From positions 496,001-560,000 of the forward strand of contig NZ_AOGZ02000014.1 of the NCBI RefSeq assembly GCF_000332515.2: 64,000 nt of DNA, in the 5' to 3' direction. Below, piece by piece: positions 1 to 7,400 of this stretch; the first letter of the stretch is position 1; each line of letters starts with the position of its first letter. The DNA is from Leptospira wolbachii serovar Codice str. CDC (GTDB lineage Bacteria > Spirochaetota > Leptospiria > Leptospirales > Leptospiraceae). A program made the position numbers and the translations under genes. The notes below the pieces were generated by a model, which was not told where the DNA came from, did not search any database, and worked only from the letters and a program-made list of their open reading frames with translations.

Positions 1-5
1 TGCTT

Positions 6-386
6 GTGGTTCCCATGTTTGTACTTGTGGATTTACTTCTTGGTCGGCTCGTGTATCCTGTAAATGTTTACCCTCTCACAGTTGATACTATAGTTTTCCT
101 CTTGAGTTTGATCACAGGAACCTTACATATGATTTCCCTTGTTTTGGCCTTAGCGATTCTATTGTATGGTATTTCGTTTCGAAGTAAAACTGGGGGTGGT
201 TTGGTTTTGTCATTGGGAATCCTTGTTTTTGGATTCCAAATCATTGCAAGTTACCCCTGGCTCCTTTCGCCAAGGGTTCTCCTTTTTTGCCAACTGAGTT
301 TTCCGATTTGGTTATTTTCTACCGGATTCTATTCTGTAAAAAACGAAAACAGATCTTCCAAAAAGAATCAAACCGAACTCAGCTAA
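6..386 (+). CDS. Hypothetical membrane protein, possibly the 3' part of a longer gene
   Basis: I do not recognise this protein. It is 126 residues from the GTG at 6 and very hydrophobic, with about four possible membrane segments (roughly residues 4-22, 25-55, 62-85 and 86-108). It ends in a polar, Lys/Asn/Ser-rich tail that is probably cytoplasmic. The frame stays open to the left edge of the window, so the GTG may be an internal codon and the gene may be cut by the edge. It converges on glpK, with a hairpin across its stop codon. Confidence 0.5.
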   Translation: MVPMFVLVDLLLGRLVYPVNVYPLTVDTIVFLLSLITGTLHMISLVLALAILLYGISFRSKTGGGLVLSLGILVFGFQIIASYPWLLSPRVLLFCQLSFPIWLFSTGFYSVKNENRSSKKNQTELS

Positions 387-405
387 CAGTCATTAAGCTG
401 AGTTT
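377..405. terminator. Hairpin between convergent genes
   Basis: A perfect 9-bp inverted repeat, AACTCAGCT and AGCTGAGTT, is separated by 11 nt. It overlaps the stop of the upstream plus-strand gene and lies 9 nt past the glpK stop. T-rich DNA follows on both strands, though neither side has a clean U tract. The convergent position suggests a bidirectional terminator. Confidence 0.5.
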
Positions 406-413
406 CTGTTGGT

Positions 414-1910
414 TTAGTTTCCCGTTTTTACTCGAGCGATGGCCCAGTTCCATTTATCAATTTCTTCTTTGCGTTCACTCTCTTTCATCTTAGGAACAAA
501 CTGAGTGGTTTTTTGTTCTTCTTTACGAAGGCTAGCCACCGATTTAAAAAATCCTCTTTCAAGTCCCGCAAGGTAAGCCGCACCCAGAACCGTAGTGTCT
601 ACGTTACTGGGTCGAATGACTTTTGTTCCTAGAATGTCTGCTTGGAATTGCATAAGCCATGCGTTGGAAGTGGCACCTCCGTCAACTCGTAAGAATTTCA
701 AAGGTTTGCCTGTTTCTTTTTCCATCGCATTGGCAAGTTCATAGGATTGTAAGGCAATGGCCTTGAGAGCGGCCCTTGTAATCTGGGCAGCTGTTGTGTC
801 GCGAGAAAGTCCAAAGATAGCACCACGTGCCTCCTGATCCCAATGAGGCGCACCAAGACCAGCAAAAGCAGGAACAAAAACAAGATCATCTTTTGTTTTG
901 ATGGCTTTGACTAGTTTTTCGGAATCTTTAGAATATTCGAAAAACTCTAGATTGTCCCGGAGGAACTGAACTACAGCCCCACCGATAAATACCGATCCTT
1001 CTAAACAATAAACTGTTTTTCCCTCTGGACCTAACGCAAGTGTGGTGATGAGTCCTTGGTTCGAAATTCTAAATTCATCACCCACATTGAAGAGTAAAAA
1101 ACATCCAGTTCCATAGGTATTTTTGGCTTCGCCGGGTTCTGTACAAAGTTGGCCAAAAAGTGCCCCTTGTTGGTCTCCCACAAGAGATGAAATCGGAATT
1201 CCATCAGGAAGAGATTTTACATTGGAAGTAAATCCAAATAAATTTTTGGAATTGAATGCCTTAGGCAACATAGACATAGGAACTCGTAAAATATCACAAA
1301 GTTCTTCATCCCATTCTTTGGTTTGGATATTAAAAAGCAATGTGCGCGAAGCATTAGTATGGTCTGTTTTGTGTTCTTTATGACCGGTGAGTTTGTACAG
1401 AAGCCAAGTGTCGATGGTTCCAAATAACAATTCTCCCTTCTCTGCTTTGGCCCTGGCCCCTTTGACATTATCTAGAATCCATTGAATTTTAGTTCCTGAA
1501 AAATAGGCATCCAAAACAAGCCCTGTTTTATTGCGAAAGTTAGAATCTAGGCTTTGTTTTTTTAATTCCTTACAAATATCAGAAGTTCGGCGGCATTGCC
1601 ATACGATGGCATTGTACACTGGTTTGCCGGTCTTTTTATCCCAAACAACAGAAGTCTCCCTTTGGTTTGTAATTCCAATTGCAACTGCATCTTTTGGATT
1701 TAGCTTCCCATTTTTAATGGCGGCCCCAATCAGTTTCTGAGTTTTTGCCCATATCTCTTCTGGGTCATGTTCCACCCAACCTGGTTTGGGATAGTATTGT
1801 TTGAATTCTTGGTAAGCAGAAGAAATTACTTTTCCTTTGTCGTTAAAACAAAAGGTACGTATTCCTGTAGTACCTGCATCAATCCCAATGATATAACTTT
1901 TTTTTGCCAT
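414..1910 (-). CDS. glpK: Glycerol kinase
   Basis: ATP-dependent phosphorylation of glycerol to sn-glycerol 3-phosphate in the cytoplasm, feeding phospholipid synthesis and glycolysis. The 498-residue length is normal for the family. The N-terminal FGGY ATPase signature reads GIDAGTTGIRT (about residues 9-19). The substrate-pocket region WVEHDPEEIW, the FSGTKIQWIL segment near 138 and the second FGGY signature near 370 (GLSRDTTAAQITRAALKAIA) are all present. No glpF or glpD lies beside it. The ATG follows the stop of the MBL-fold hydrolase gene after one base, so the two are probably co-transcribed and translationally coupled. Confidence 0.95.
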   Translation of the reverse strand: MAKKSYIIGIDAGTTGIRTFCFNDKGKVISSAYQEFKQYYPKPGWVEHDPEEIWAKTQKLIGAAIKNGKLNPKDAVAIGITNQRETSVVWDKKTGKPVYNAIVWQCRRTSDICKELKKQSLDSNFRNKTGLVLDAYFSGTKIQWILDNVKGARAKAEKGELLFGTIDTWLLYKLTGHKEHKTDHTNASRTLLFNIQTKEWDEELCDILRVPMSMLPKAFNSKNLFGFTSNVKSLPDGIPISSLVGDQQGALFGQLCTEPGEAKNTYGTGCFLLFNVGDEFRISNQGLITTLALGPEGKTVYCLEGSVFIGGAVVQFLRDNLEFFEYSKDSEKLVKAIKTKDDLVFVPAFAGLGAPHWDQEARGAIFGLSRDTTAAQITRAALKAIALQSYELANAMEKETGKPLKFLRVDGGATSNAWLMQFQADILGTKVIRPSNVDTTVLGAAYLAGLERGFFKSVASLRKEEQKTTQFVPKMKESERKEEIDKWNWAIARVKTGN

Positions 1911-1911
1911 A

Positions 1912-2868
1912 TTAAACCTCTATTTCCAAACCTTCATAAGCCATAATGATTTCTAATTTTCCATGGGGATCAAACATCTCTTTGTATTTAAGAGCACGCA
2001 AATATACCAAATCCAACTTTTCATCGTCATAAGATGGATCGTGATGAAACATCACTAGTTTTTTTACTTTAGCACGAAGAGCAATGTCTGTGGCAATGGA
2101 TGCCGAACTATGACCCCAGTCAATTTTTTGTAAAGAATCTTCGAAAGTGTATTGTGTATCAAAAACAAGTACATCGGCATCCCGGAAATAATCGATATAG
2201 GTATCAATATTTTCCATCTCTTCTAAATTGAATTCAGCATCAGATGCAAAGATGATGGCCTTTCCTTCTTCCATAAACCGGTAAGAAAAACTTCCTCCCG
2301 GATGGCGCACCGATTTACTAAAAGCATGGATATGGGGTCCAAGAGAAATGGTTTCGCCTTCTTCTAAGTATTGGAAGGTTTTTTTTGCAGCGTAATGATC
2401 AAAGGAAACTGGAAAATGTGTAAATACAAATTGGTGTTCCAATCTTTTTTCTGCATCATTCATACAAGAAATAAATTCGAAATGATTTCCTGGCAAAAAG
2501 AGAGGAACAAAAAAAGGAATTCCCTGGATGTGATCCCAATGTGTATGAGTCAAAATCCAATAGGCATGGCCAGCACCCTTTCCAAAATCGGAGGCCATCA
2601 TTTGGTTTCCGAGTTCCCTAAGGCCTGTGCCGCCATCGATGATGATTAGGTTTCCGTCTTTGTCACGGATTTCGACACAAGTCGTATTACCACCGTAAGT
2701 TGATGAGGAAGAAAAACTTAAAGAATCTAGAAAACTATGGATACTCTGTTCGTTTTGAATGTCTGTGGGACTTGCCAAAGAAAGAATTTTTTCGATTTTA
2801 TGTTTAACACTTTCAGGCCGAATGGGTGAACCAATAGAACCACGGACACCCCAAAACTTGATTTTCAT
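1912..2868 (-). CDS. Metallo-beta-lactamase-fold hydrolase
   Basis: A 318-residue cytoplasmic MBL-fold hydrolase. The zinc-binding HTHWDH motif is at residues 108-113. Later metal-ligand candidates are the Asp in FASDAEF, the Asp in VFDTQY and the HH of MFHHDP. The start MKIKFWGVRGSIGSP is typical of a bacterial group of MBL proteins related to phosphodiesterases and RNase Z-like enzymes. The substrate cannot be told from the sequence; cyclic nucleotide or phosphodiester hydrolysis is only a family-based guess. It lies directly upstream of glpK with one base between stop and start. It is divergent from the STAS gene, so the short gap at 2869-2953 holds both promoters. Confidence 0.8.
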   Translation of the reverse strand: MKIKFWGVRGSIGSPIRPESVKHKIEKILSLASPTDIQNEQSIHSFLDSLSFSSSSTYGGNTTCVEIRDKDGNLIIIDGGTGLRELGNQMMASDFGKGAGHAYWILTHTHWDHIQGIPFFVPLFLPGNHFEFISCMNDAEKRLEHQFVFTHFPVSFDHYAAKKTFQYLEEGETISLGPHIHAFSKSVRHPGGSFSYRFMEEGKAIIFASDAEFNLEEMENIDTYIDYFRDADVLVFDTQYTFEDSLQKIDWGHSSASIATDIALRAKVKKLVMFHHDPSYDDEKLDLVYLRALKYKEMFDPHGKLEIIMAYEGLEIEV

Positions 2869-2875
2869 TGCTCTT

Positions 2876-2903
2876 TTTCTAGAGTCCTTTTTTGAAAAAT
2901 CAA
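2876..2903 (-). promoter_or_regulatory. Possible promoter for the MBL hydrolase-glpK pair
   Basis: On the minus strand, TTGATT (2903-2898) and TAGAAA (2881-2876) are separated by 16 bp, a fair sigma-70-like match. The -10 ends 7 nt before the ATG, so the leader would be very short. AATCAA/TTGATT also form a small inverted repeat in this divergent gap. Confidence 0.3.
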
Positions 2904-2953
2904 ACGTTTTTTGATTGTATTTGGTTCTTTCAGATGATGTCGTAACCGAAGTT

Positions 2954-3271
2954 ATGTTTCAGTATGAAATCAAACGAGAAAATGAAAAGGCAATAGTCCT
3001 TTTGAATGGGTCCTTGTCCCTTCGAGATACTCCTAAATTTCGCACGGACTTAAAGACATTGATTGATACACCAGAAATTCTAGAACTGGTTTTAGACTTT
3101 AAAAACTTGAGTTACCTCGATTCTTCCGGAATCGGAATCCTACTGCATTCTTATAGTTGGACAAAGGAAAAAAAGAAACAGGTTCGTATCATCCATCTCT
3201 CTGCTGAAGTACGAACCATATTTACCGTAGCCAATCTACTGGATATTTTCCATCTAAAAGAGACAAATTAA
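2954..3271 (+). CDS. STAS-domain anti-sigma factor antagonist-like protein
   Basis: A single STAS domain of about 105 residues, as in SpoIIAA/RsbV proteins that bind anti-sigma kinases and are switched by Ser/Thr phosphorylation. The motif SYLDSSGIGILLHSY carries the expected phosphorylatable Ser after Asp. The frame is open from a TTG at 2915, but the ATG at 2954 starts at the usual first beta strand (MFQYEIK) and removes an atypical extension, so I prefer it. No anti-sigma kinase lies next to it. The SpoIIE-type phosphatase at 29.2 kb belongs to the same signalling class, but a link is speculation. Its stop shares the TTAA quartet with the convergent pssA stop. Confidence 0.8.
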   Translation: MFQYEIKRENEKAIVLLNGSLSLRDTPKFRTDLKTLIDTPEILELVLDFKNLSYLDSSGIGILLHSYSWTKEKKKQVRIIHLSAEVRTIFTVANLLDIFHLKETN

Positions 3272-4023
3272 ACTCGATAGTCTTGGATGGTTTGGATGAG
3301 AAAGGATACAATTCCAGAAAATACATAAAACCCCACTGCACCATACATCACATAAGGCCAACGGTAAAATCCAATCGCCAATAACAAAAGACCAAGACCC
3401 ACAATACTGATTCCTAATTTTTTCCAAGAAAAAAGTCCTCGGATCGCCACTTGTGGTTTGCTGTATCTTAAAGTCGAAACCATTAGAAGAGCCGTGATCA
3501 CAAAAAATAAAACAGCAGTCCAAACCGGAACCTGAGATACAGAGAATACCAAAGGAAAAATTCCAATCACGACCCCCGCAACAGGGGAAGGAAGTCCGTT
3601 AAAAGACTTAGGATCATGGGCTACGTTAAACCGAGCCAACCTATAAGCCGCACAGATCGGATATAAAGCAGCAATGAACATACCTAAGGGAAAGTAGTCC
3701 GGTTTGTCAAAGATATCCAATTTGATATCGTAGAAGAACATTTTGTACGACAAAAATCCGGGAGCAATTCCGAAAGTGGTGAGGTCGGCTAAACTATCTA
3801 AGTCAGCACCAAGTTCACTTGTACAGTTAAGAGCACGAGCAGCCATTCCGTCAAACCCATCGAATAACGCAGCTAAGATGATAAACACTCCCGCAAGTGT
3901 ATAAAGTTCATGGGAATTTGTATGGGACGGATTTGTTTCTGCAACAAGGAGCATAGAAACAAACCCTAAGGTTAAGTTTCCGAGAGTAAGGGTGTTTGGA
4001 ATCCAGGTAAGTTTTAGTTTCAT
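3268..4023 (-). CDS. pssA: CDP-diacylglycerol--serine O-phosphatidyltransferase
   Basis: Integral membrane enzyme making phosphatidylserine from CDP-diacylglycerol and serine, the step before phosphatidylethanolamine. The CDP-alcohol phosphotransferase signature D-G-x2-A-R-x8-G-x3-D-x3-D is complete: D58, G59, A62, R63, G72, D76 and D80. About seven hydrophobic segments surround it. The 251-residue length and the N-terminus IPNTLTLGNLTLGF fit the Gram-positive-type PssA subfamily. The ATG overlaps the tsaD stop by 4 nt (ATGA), so it is the last gene of the lexA-led cluster. Confidence 0.9.
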   Translation of the reverse strand: MKLKLTWIPNTLTLGNLTLGFVSMLLVAETNPSHTNSHELYTLAGVFIILAALFDGFDGMAARALNCTSELGADLDSLADLTTFGIAPGFLSYKMFFYDIKLDIFDKPDYFPLGMFIAALYPICAAYRLARFNVAHDPKSFNGLPSPVAGVVIGIFPLVFSVSQVPVWTAVLFFVITALLMVSTLRYSKPQVAIRGLFSWKKLGISIVGLGLLLLAIGFYRWPYVMYGAVGFYVFSGIVSFLIQTIQDYRV

Positions 4024-5045
4024 ATTATTTGTTCAAAGTTTCGCTTGGGGCTTACCTTAAAGTCGAGCCCCACAAAAGATTTTTGTTTCCAAAGGTGGTA
4101 TCCAAGACATGCCACCATCGCTCCGTTATCTGTGCAGTAAATTTTTTTGCCAGGATAAAATAGGTCAAATTTTGATCTTTCTTTTTCGGCTTCCAAACTT
4201 TCCCGGAGCTTCCCGTTGGCTAGCACCCCACCGGCCGCAACCACTGTTCGGATTCCAGTTTTGGCGATGGCTTTGCGGATATTGCGAGTGACTAGTTCAA
4301 AGGCTGTCTTTTGGAAGAAGTAGGAAATTTTTTCCACAGGAGGAAATTCGGAGTTGGCCCTCAGGTAGTAAAGAACGGCAGTTTTTAGTCCGCTATAGGA
4401 AAACCGAATCCGATCTTCCCCGTCTTCTTTTAAAAGTTTCGGAAAAGGATTCACCTCCCCCTTTTCCACTTGGTAGGCATTGGCCTTGGCTTCCAAGTAG
4501 GGCCCACCGGGATACGGAAGATTTAGAACCGCACTCACTTTATCAAAAGCTTCCCCAAGCGAATCGTCCTGTGTGTCCGCAAGGATCTGCAAATCGCCAA
4601 ACCCCTTGTAGAGATAGATGGAGGAATTTCCCCCCGAAAGAAGAACCCCAAGCCAAGGGAAAGGTGGAAGATCTCTTTCTAAACCAATCACAGCTAAATG
4701 CGCTTCGAGGTGGTTCACGGCCACAATAGGAATCTGATGAACGAGAGAGATACAACGGGCCAATTGTGCTCCAATCATAAGAGAACCAACTAACCCAGGA
4801 TAACTGGTAACAGCCACGTAATCCAAATCTGAATAATTGATCCCTGCCTCTTCCATAGAAACAGCGAGGAGAGAGTTGATTTTTTCTAAATGGGCTCTGG
4901 AGGCAATCTCTGGAACCACACCACGGTAAGGAGAATGCGAATCGATTTGGCTATAAATTTTTAAAGAAAGAAGGTCCTTACCATCAGAAACGATGGCAAC
5001 GGAGGTTTCATCACAGCTAGATTCGATTCCTAACCCGTAGGTCAT
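4020..5045 (-). CDS. tsaD: tRNA N6-threonylcarbamoyladenosine synthase subunit TsaD
   Basis: Catalytic ASKHA-fold protein that transfers the threonylcarbamoyl group to A37 of ANN-decoding tRNAs, working with TsaB and TsaE. The 341-residue length is normal. The start GIESSCDETSVAIV is diagnostic. The iron/zinc ligands are in HLEAH (H112, H116), with a further Asp in CTDNGAMVA near the C-terminus. The adenylate-binding region LLSGGNSSIYL and AAGGVLANGKLRE are also recognisable. It overlaps the upstream protease stop by one base (TAATG) and the downstream pssA start by four. The partners tsaB and tsaE are not in the window. Confidence 0.95.
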   Translation of the reverse strand: MTYGLGIESSCDETSVAIVSDGKDLLSLKIYSQIDSHSPYRGVVPEIASRAHLEKINSLLAVSMEEAGINYSDLDYVAVTSYPGLVGSLMIGAQLARCISLVHQIPIVAVNHLEAHLAVIGLERDLPPFPWLGVLLSGGNSSIYLYKGFGDLQILADTQDDSLGEAFDKVSAVLNLPYPGGPYLEAKANAYQVEKGEVNPFPKLLKEDGEDRIRFSYSGLKTAVLYYLRANSEFPPVEKISYFFQKTAFELVTRNIRKAIAKTGIRTVVAAGGVLANGKLRESLEAEKERSKFDLFYPGKKIYCTDNGAMVACLGYHLWKQKSFVGLDFKVSPKRNFEQII

Positions 5046-6424
5046 TACTTCAAAACACGGATGGCTTCGGTTAGCTGAGTGTCCAAATCCAACCTTGGTT
5101 TTGCACTGGAAGAACCGGCTCTCATTTCATTGAATAAAAAAATGCGAGTGACCGAATCCGAAATCGTAAGATTTTCTTTTTTGAGTAGAGCAGAAAAATC
5201 CGCAAGAGCAGAGTCATTGTATTCTGGATGAGTTTCCAAAAAGGGACGAATCAAATTCTTTTTAAAAAGTTTTTCCAAAGCATACTTTTCATCTTCGCTG
5301 GCAGCAATCGGATTTACGATATAATCAGGTGTGATTCCTTTTCCATGAATGGAGACACCAGATGGTGTATAGTATTTTTGGATGGTGATGGCAACACCCG
5401 TTCCCCCCGAAAGAGGAAAAATAGACTGCACACTTCCCTTTCCAAAACTTTGGGTTCCGACTACCACAGCACGTTTGTTATCTTTTAACGCACCGGCTAA
5501 AATTTCAGAGGCACTGGCAGATCCCCCGTTTACCAAAATGGCAATGGGGATGTCTAAAAACTTTTTCTCTTTTTTATCTGCCTTATAACTTTTAACAAGA
5601 ACACCACCCCTACCTTTCACTGATACAATCTCTGCCTCCGGTGGCAAAAAAAGATCCGCAAGATCAATGGCTAAATCCAAAAGCCCACCGGGATTCATTC
5701 GCAGATCGATCACCAGTTTTTTGGCACCGGCTTCCTTCATCGCGGTAACAGCTGCCGCAAATTCTTTAGCGGTGGTTTCTTTTCCCATAAACTGCACGAG
5801 TTTGATATAACCAGTTTCTGTTTCTGGAAGATAATGGGACCTTACATAACGAATTTGAATGAGTTCTCTGACTAAATTTACTACAAAAGGATCTTTGATT
5901 CCTTTTCTTTCGATCTTCATTGAGATAGAGGAGCCCACTTCTCCTCGCATCATGGCGATGGATTCCGATAGGGAAACAGACTTTGTACTTTTTCCGTTGA
6001 TCTCGGTGATTTTGTCTTGGGGTTGGAGACCCGCCTTCCAAGCAGGAGTTCCTTCGATGGGAGCCACAATGATAAATGCATTTTCTTGAAAACTGATCTC
6101 CACACCGATTCCGCCGAAACTTCCTTTGGTTTCATTTTGTAATTCACCAAATTCATCAGTATCTAAAAATCTTGTGTGCGGATCACCTAAACTTTGTAAG
6201 GCTCCAAGGATTGCTCCCGTATAGATTTTTTTTTCATCTTGTGGGTCAACATAATCGTTTTCAATATAAGAAACCACTTCATGAAGAATCTGTAAGTATT
6301 TTTCCCCATCGGTGGAGATGGCTTTCACTTTCTCCGTACTAACAATGAAAACAAGGATCGCCAAACAGAAGGTTATACTTCCCCAAATCAGACGTTCTGA
6401 TATTTTGATTTTATTCATTTCCAT
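5045..6424 (-). CDS. ctpA: C-terminal processing peptidase (S41 family), PDZ-containing
   Basis: Periplasmic serine protease of the CtpA/Prc class that trims or degrades proteins from the C-terminus. An N-terminal membrane segment or uncleaved signal is at residues 12-30. A PDZ domain covers about 100-190 (GIGVEI, GLQPQDKITEING). The S41 catalytic domain has the nucleophile serine in NGGSASASE (299-307) and the general-base lysine in SFGKG (K329). The 459-residue length is usual for bacterial CtpA. A second ATG at 6418 could also be the start. It overlaps the upstream lipoprotein gene by 14 nt and touches tsaD. The neighbouring lipoprotein might be a partner, as Prc uses NlpI, but that is inference only. 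Confidence 0.9.
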   Translation of the reverse strand: MEMNKIKISERLIWGSITFCLAILVFIVSTEKVKAISTDGEKYLQILHEVVSYIENDYVDPQDEKKIYTGAILGALQSLGDPHTRFLDTDEFGELQNETKGSFGGIGVEISFQENAFIIVAPIEGTPAWKAGLQPQDKITEINGKSTKSVSLSESIAMMRGEVGSSISMKIERKGIKDPFVVNLVRELIQIRYVRSHYLPETETGYIKLVQFMGKETTAKEFAAAVTAMKEAGAKKLVIDLRMNPGGLLDLAIDLADLFLPPEAEIVSVKGRGGVLVKSYKADKKEKKFLDIPIAILVNGGSASASEILAGALKDNKRAVVVGTQSFGKGSVQSIFPLSGGTGVAITIQKYYTPSGVSIHGKGITPDYIVNPIAASEDEKYALEKLFKKNLIRPFLETHPEYNDSALADFSALLKKENLTISDSVTRIFLFNEMRAGSSSAKPRLDLDTQLTEAIRVLK

Positions 6425-6701
6425 AAATTGACTCGTAGAGGGCTTTGTTTTCTTTTTTTAACATTTCTTTGGCTTCAGGGATGGACAATCGGTAGACTTC
6501 ACATGCCTCTTCAAAAAGTGCAATGTCAGTGGGTGTTGGCCTTTTGGTATCTGCCATAAGACCGGTTTGGATCCGATTTTGTGCAAACCGTTCCAAGACA
6601 CGTTTTAAATCATAGGCATCAATTTCTTGTTTTTTGGGAGCGCAAGAGAGGAGAAGGGAAAGGATAAGAAATGTTGGGAAAGAGAAGAGATGTTTCGACA
6701 T
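6411..6701 (-). CDS. Small putative lipoprotein, function unknown
   Basis: The frame opens at 6737, but the ATG at 6701 gives a clean lipoprotein signal: a short basic start (MSKHLF), a hydrophobic core and a lipobox-like LLLSC, with cysteine about 20 residues in. The resulting 96-residue protein has a charged, helical mature part with no motif I recognise. It lies between lexA (36 nt upstream) and the Ctp protease (14-nt overlap), so it is probably co-transcribed with both. Envelope location next to a periplasmic protease hints at an adaptor or substrate role, but nothing in the sequence proves it. Confidence 0.7.
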   Translation of the reverse strand: MSKHLFSFPTFLILSLLLSCAPKKQEIDAYDLKRVLERFAQNRIQTGLMADTKRPTPTDIALFEEACEVYRLSIPEAKEMLKKENKALYESIYGNE

Positions 6702-6737
6702 CCCTTCTAAACTCACTCCCAACCAGGGTTTGGTCAA

Positions 6738-7346
6738 TCAGTAAATGCGATAGAGTCCGATTAGTTTCCCAATTATCGTAGCCTTTTTGGTACGGATGGG
6801 TTTTAGTTTCACGTTCCTTGGTTCCAAACGGATCATATCTGGCTCCTTATAAAAAACCTTTAAAGTAGCCTCGTTTTCAATCATAGCGACAACGATCTCC
6901 CCATTCCTTGCTGTGTCTTTTTTTTGGATGATGGCAATGTCGCCGTCACTAATCCCAGCTTCCACCATGGAATCTCCCTTCACTCGTAAGGCGAAGGTGC
7001 CAGGTTTGGTTGCCAGGTCTTCTGGGACAGCAATGTATTCTTCGATATTTTCTTCAGCAAGGATGGGTGAACCCGCAGCTACTTGACCAAGGAGAGGGAT
7101 ACCAGAGGCGCGAACGAGAAGTGCTTCGTCCCCATTCCCTTTCAAGAGTTCGATAGCACGGCTTTGGTTTTTGGAAGTACGAATATAACCTTTTTTTTCG
7201 ATGGCCTTAAGATGATCATAAGCACCCTTAGCCGTAATTCCAAACTGGTCCCCAATCTCACGGATGGTGGGTGGGAACCCCTTCTCGCGGACCGTGCCCG
7301 AAATGTATTGTAGGACAAATTCTTGTTTTTCCGTGAGGTCTTTCAT
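6738..7346 (-). CDS. lexA: LexA SOS repressor
   Basis: Transcriptional repressor of the SOS regulon, inactivated by RecA-stimulated self-cleavage. It has 202 residues. A winged helix-turn-helix covers residues 1-70 (FPPTIREIGDQFGITAKGAYDHL). The cleavage site is A91-G92 (VAAGSP). The S24 protease domain has nucleophile S126 (GDSM) and lysine K163 (ATLKVF). All residues needed for autocleavage are therefore intact. A strong promoter lies immediately upstream, with direct repeats that may include an operator. The TTTGN5CAAA box reported for pathogenic Leptospira is not visible there. It is the first gene of a cluster continuing to pssA. Confidence 0.96.
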   Translation of the reverse strand: MKDLTEKQEFVLQYISGTVREKGFPPTIREIGDQFGITAKGAYDHLKAIEKKGYIRTSKNQSRAIELLKGNGDEALLVRASGIPLLGQVAAGSPILAEENIEEYIAVPEDLATKPGTFALRVKGDSMVEAGISDGDIAIIQKKDTARNGEIVVAMIENEATLKVFYKEPDMIRLEPRNVKLKPIRTKKATIIGKLIGLYRIY

Positions 7347-7353
7347 ACTAAAC

Positions 7354-7382
7354 AGATAACTAGGAAATGGGCGTTATGTCAA
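7354..7382 (-). promoter_or_regulatory. lexA promoter, possibly leaderless
   Basis: On the minus strand, a consensus TTGACA (7382-7377), a 17-bp spacer and TTATCT (7359-7354) sit just upstream of lexA. The -10 ends 7 nt before the ATG at 7346, so transcription should begin at or within a base or two of the start codon, with no room for a Shine-Dalgarno sequence. Confidence 0.65.
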
Positions 7383-7400
7383 CAAAAAACTAGGCGTTAT
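7358..7400. repeat. Short direct repeats over the lexA promoter
   Basis: AACTAGG occurs at 7358-7364 and 7388-7394. GCGTTAT occurs at 7371-7377 and 7394-7400. The two elements are fused in the distal copy and separated by six bases in the proximal copy. They cover the -35/-10 region of lexA and the stop codon of the efflux adaptor gene, a position suited to an autoregulatory operator. Function is inferred from position only. Confidence 0.45.
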
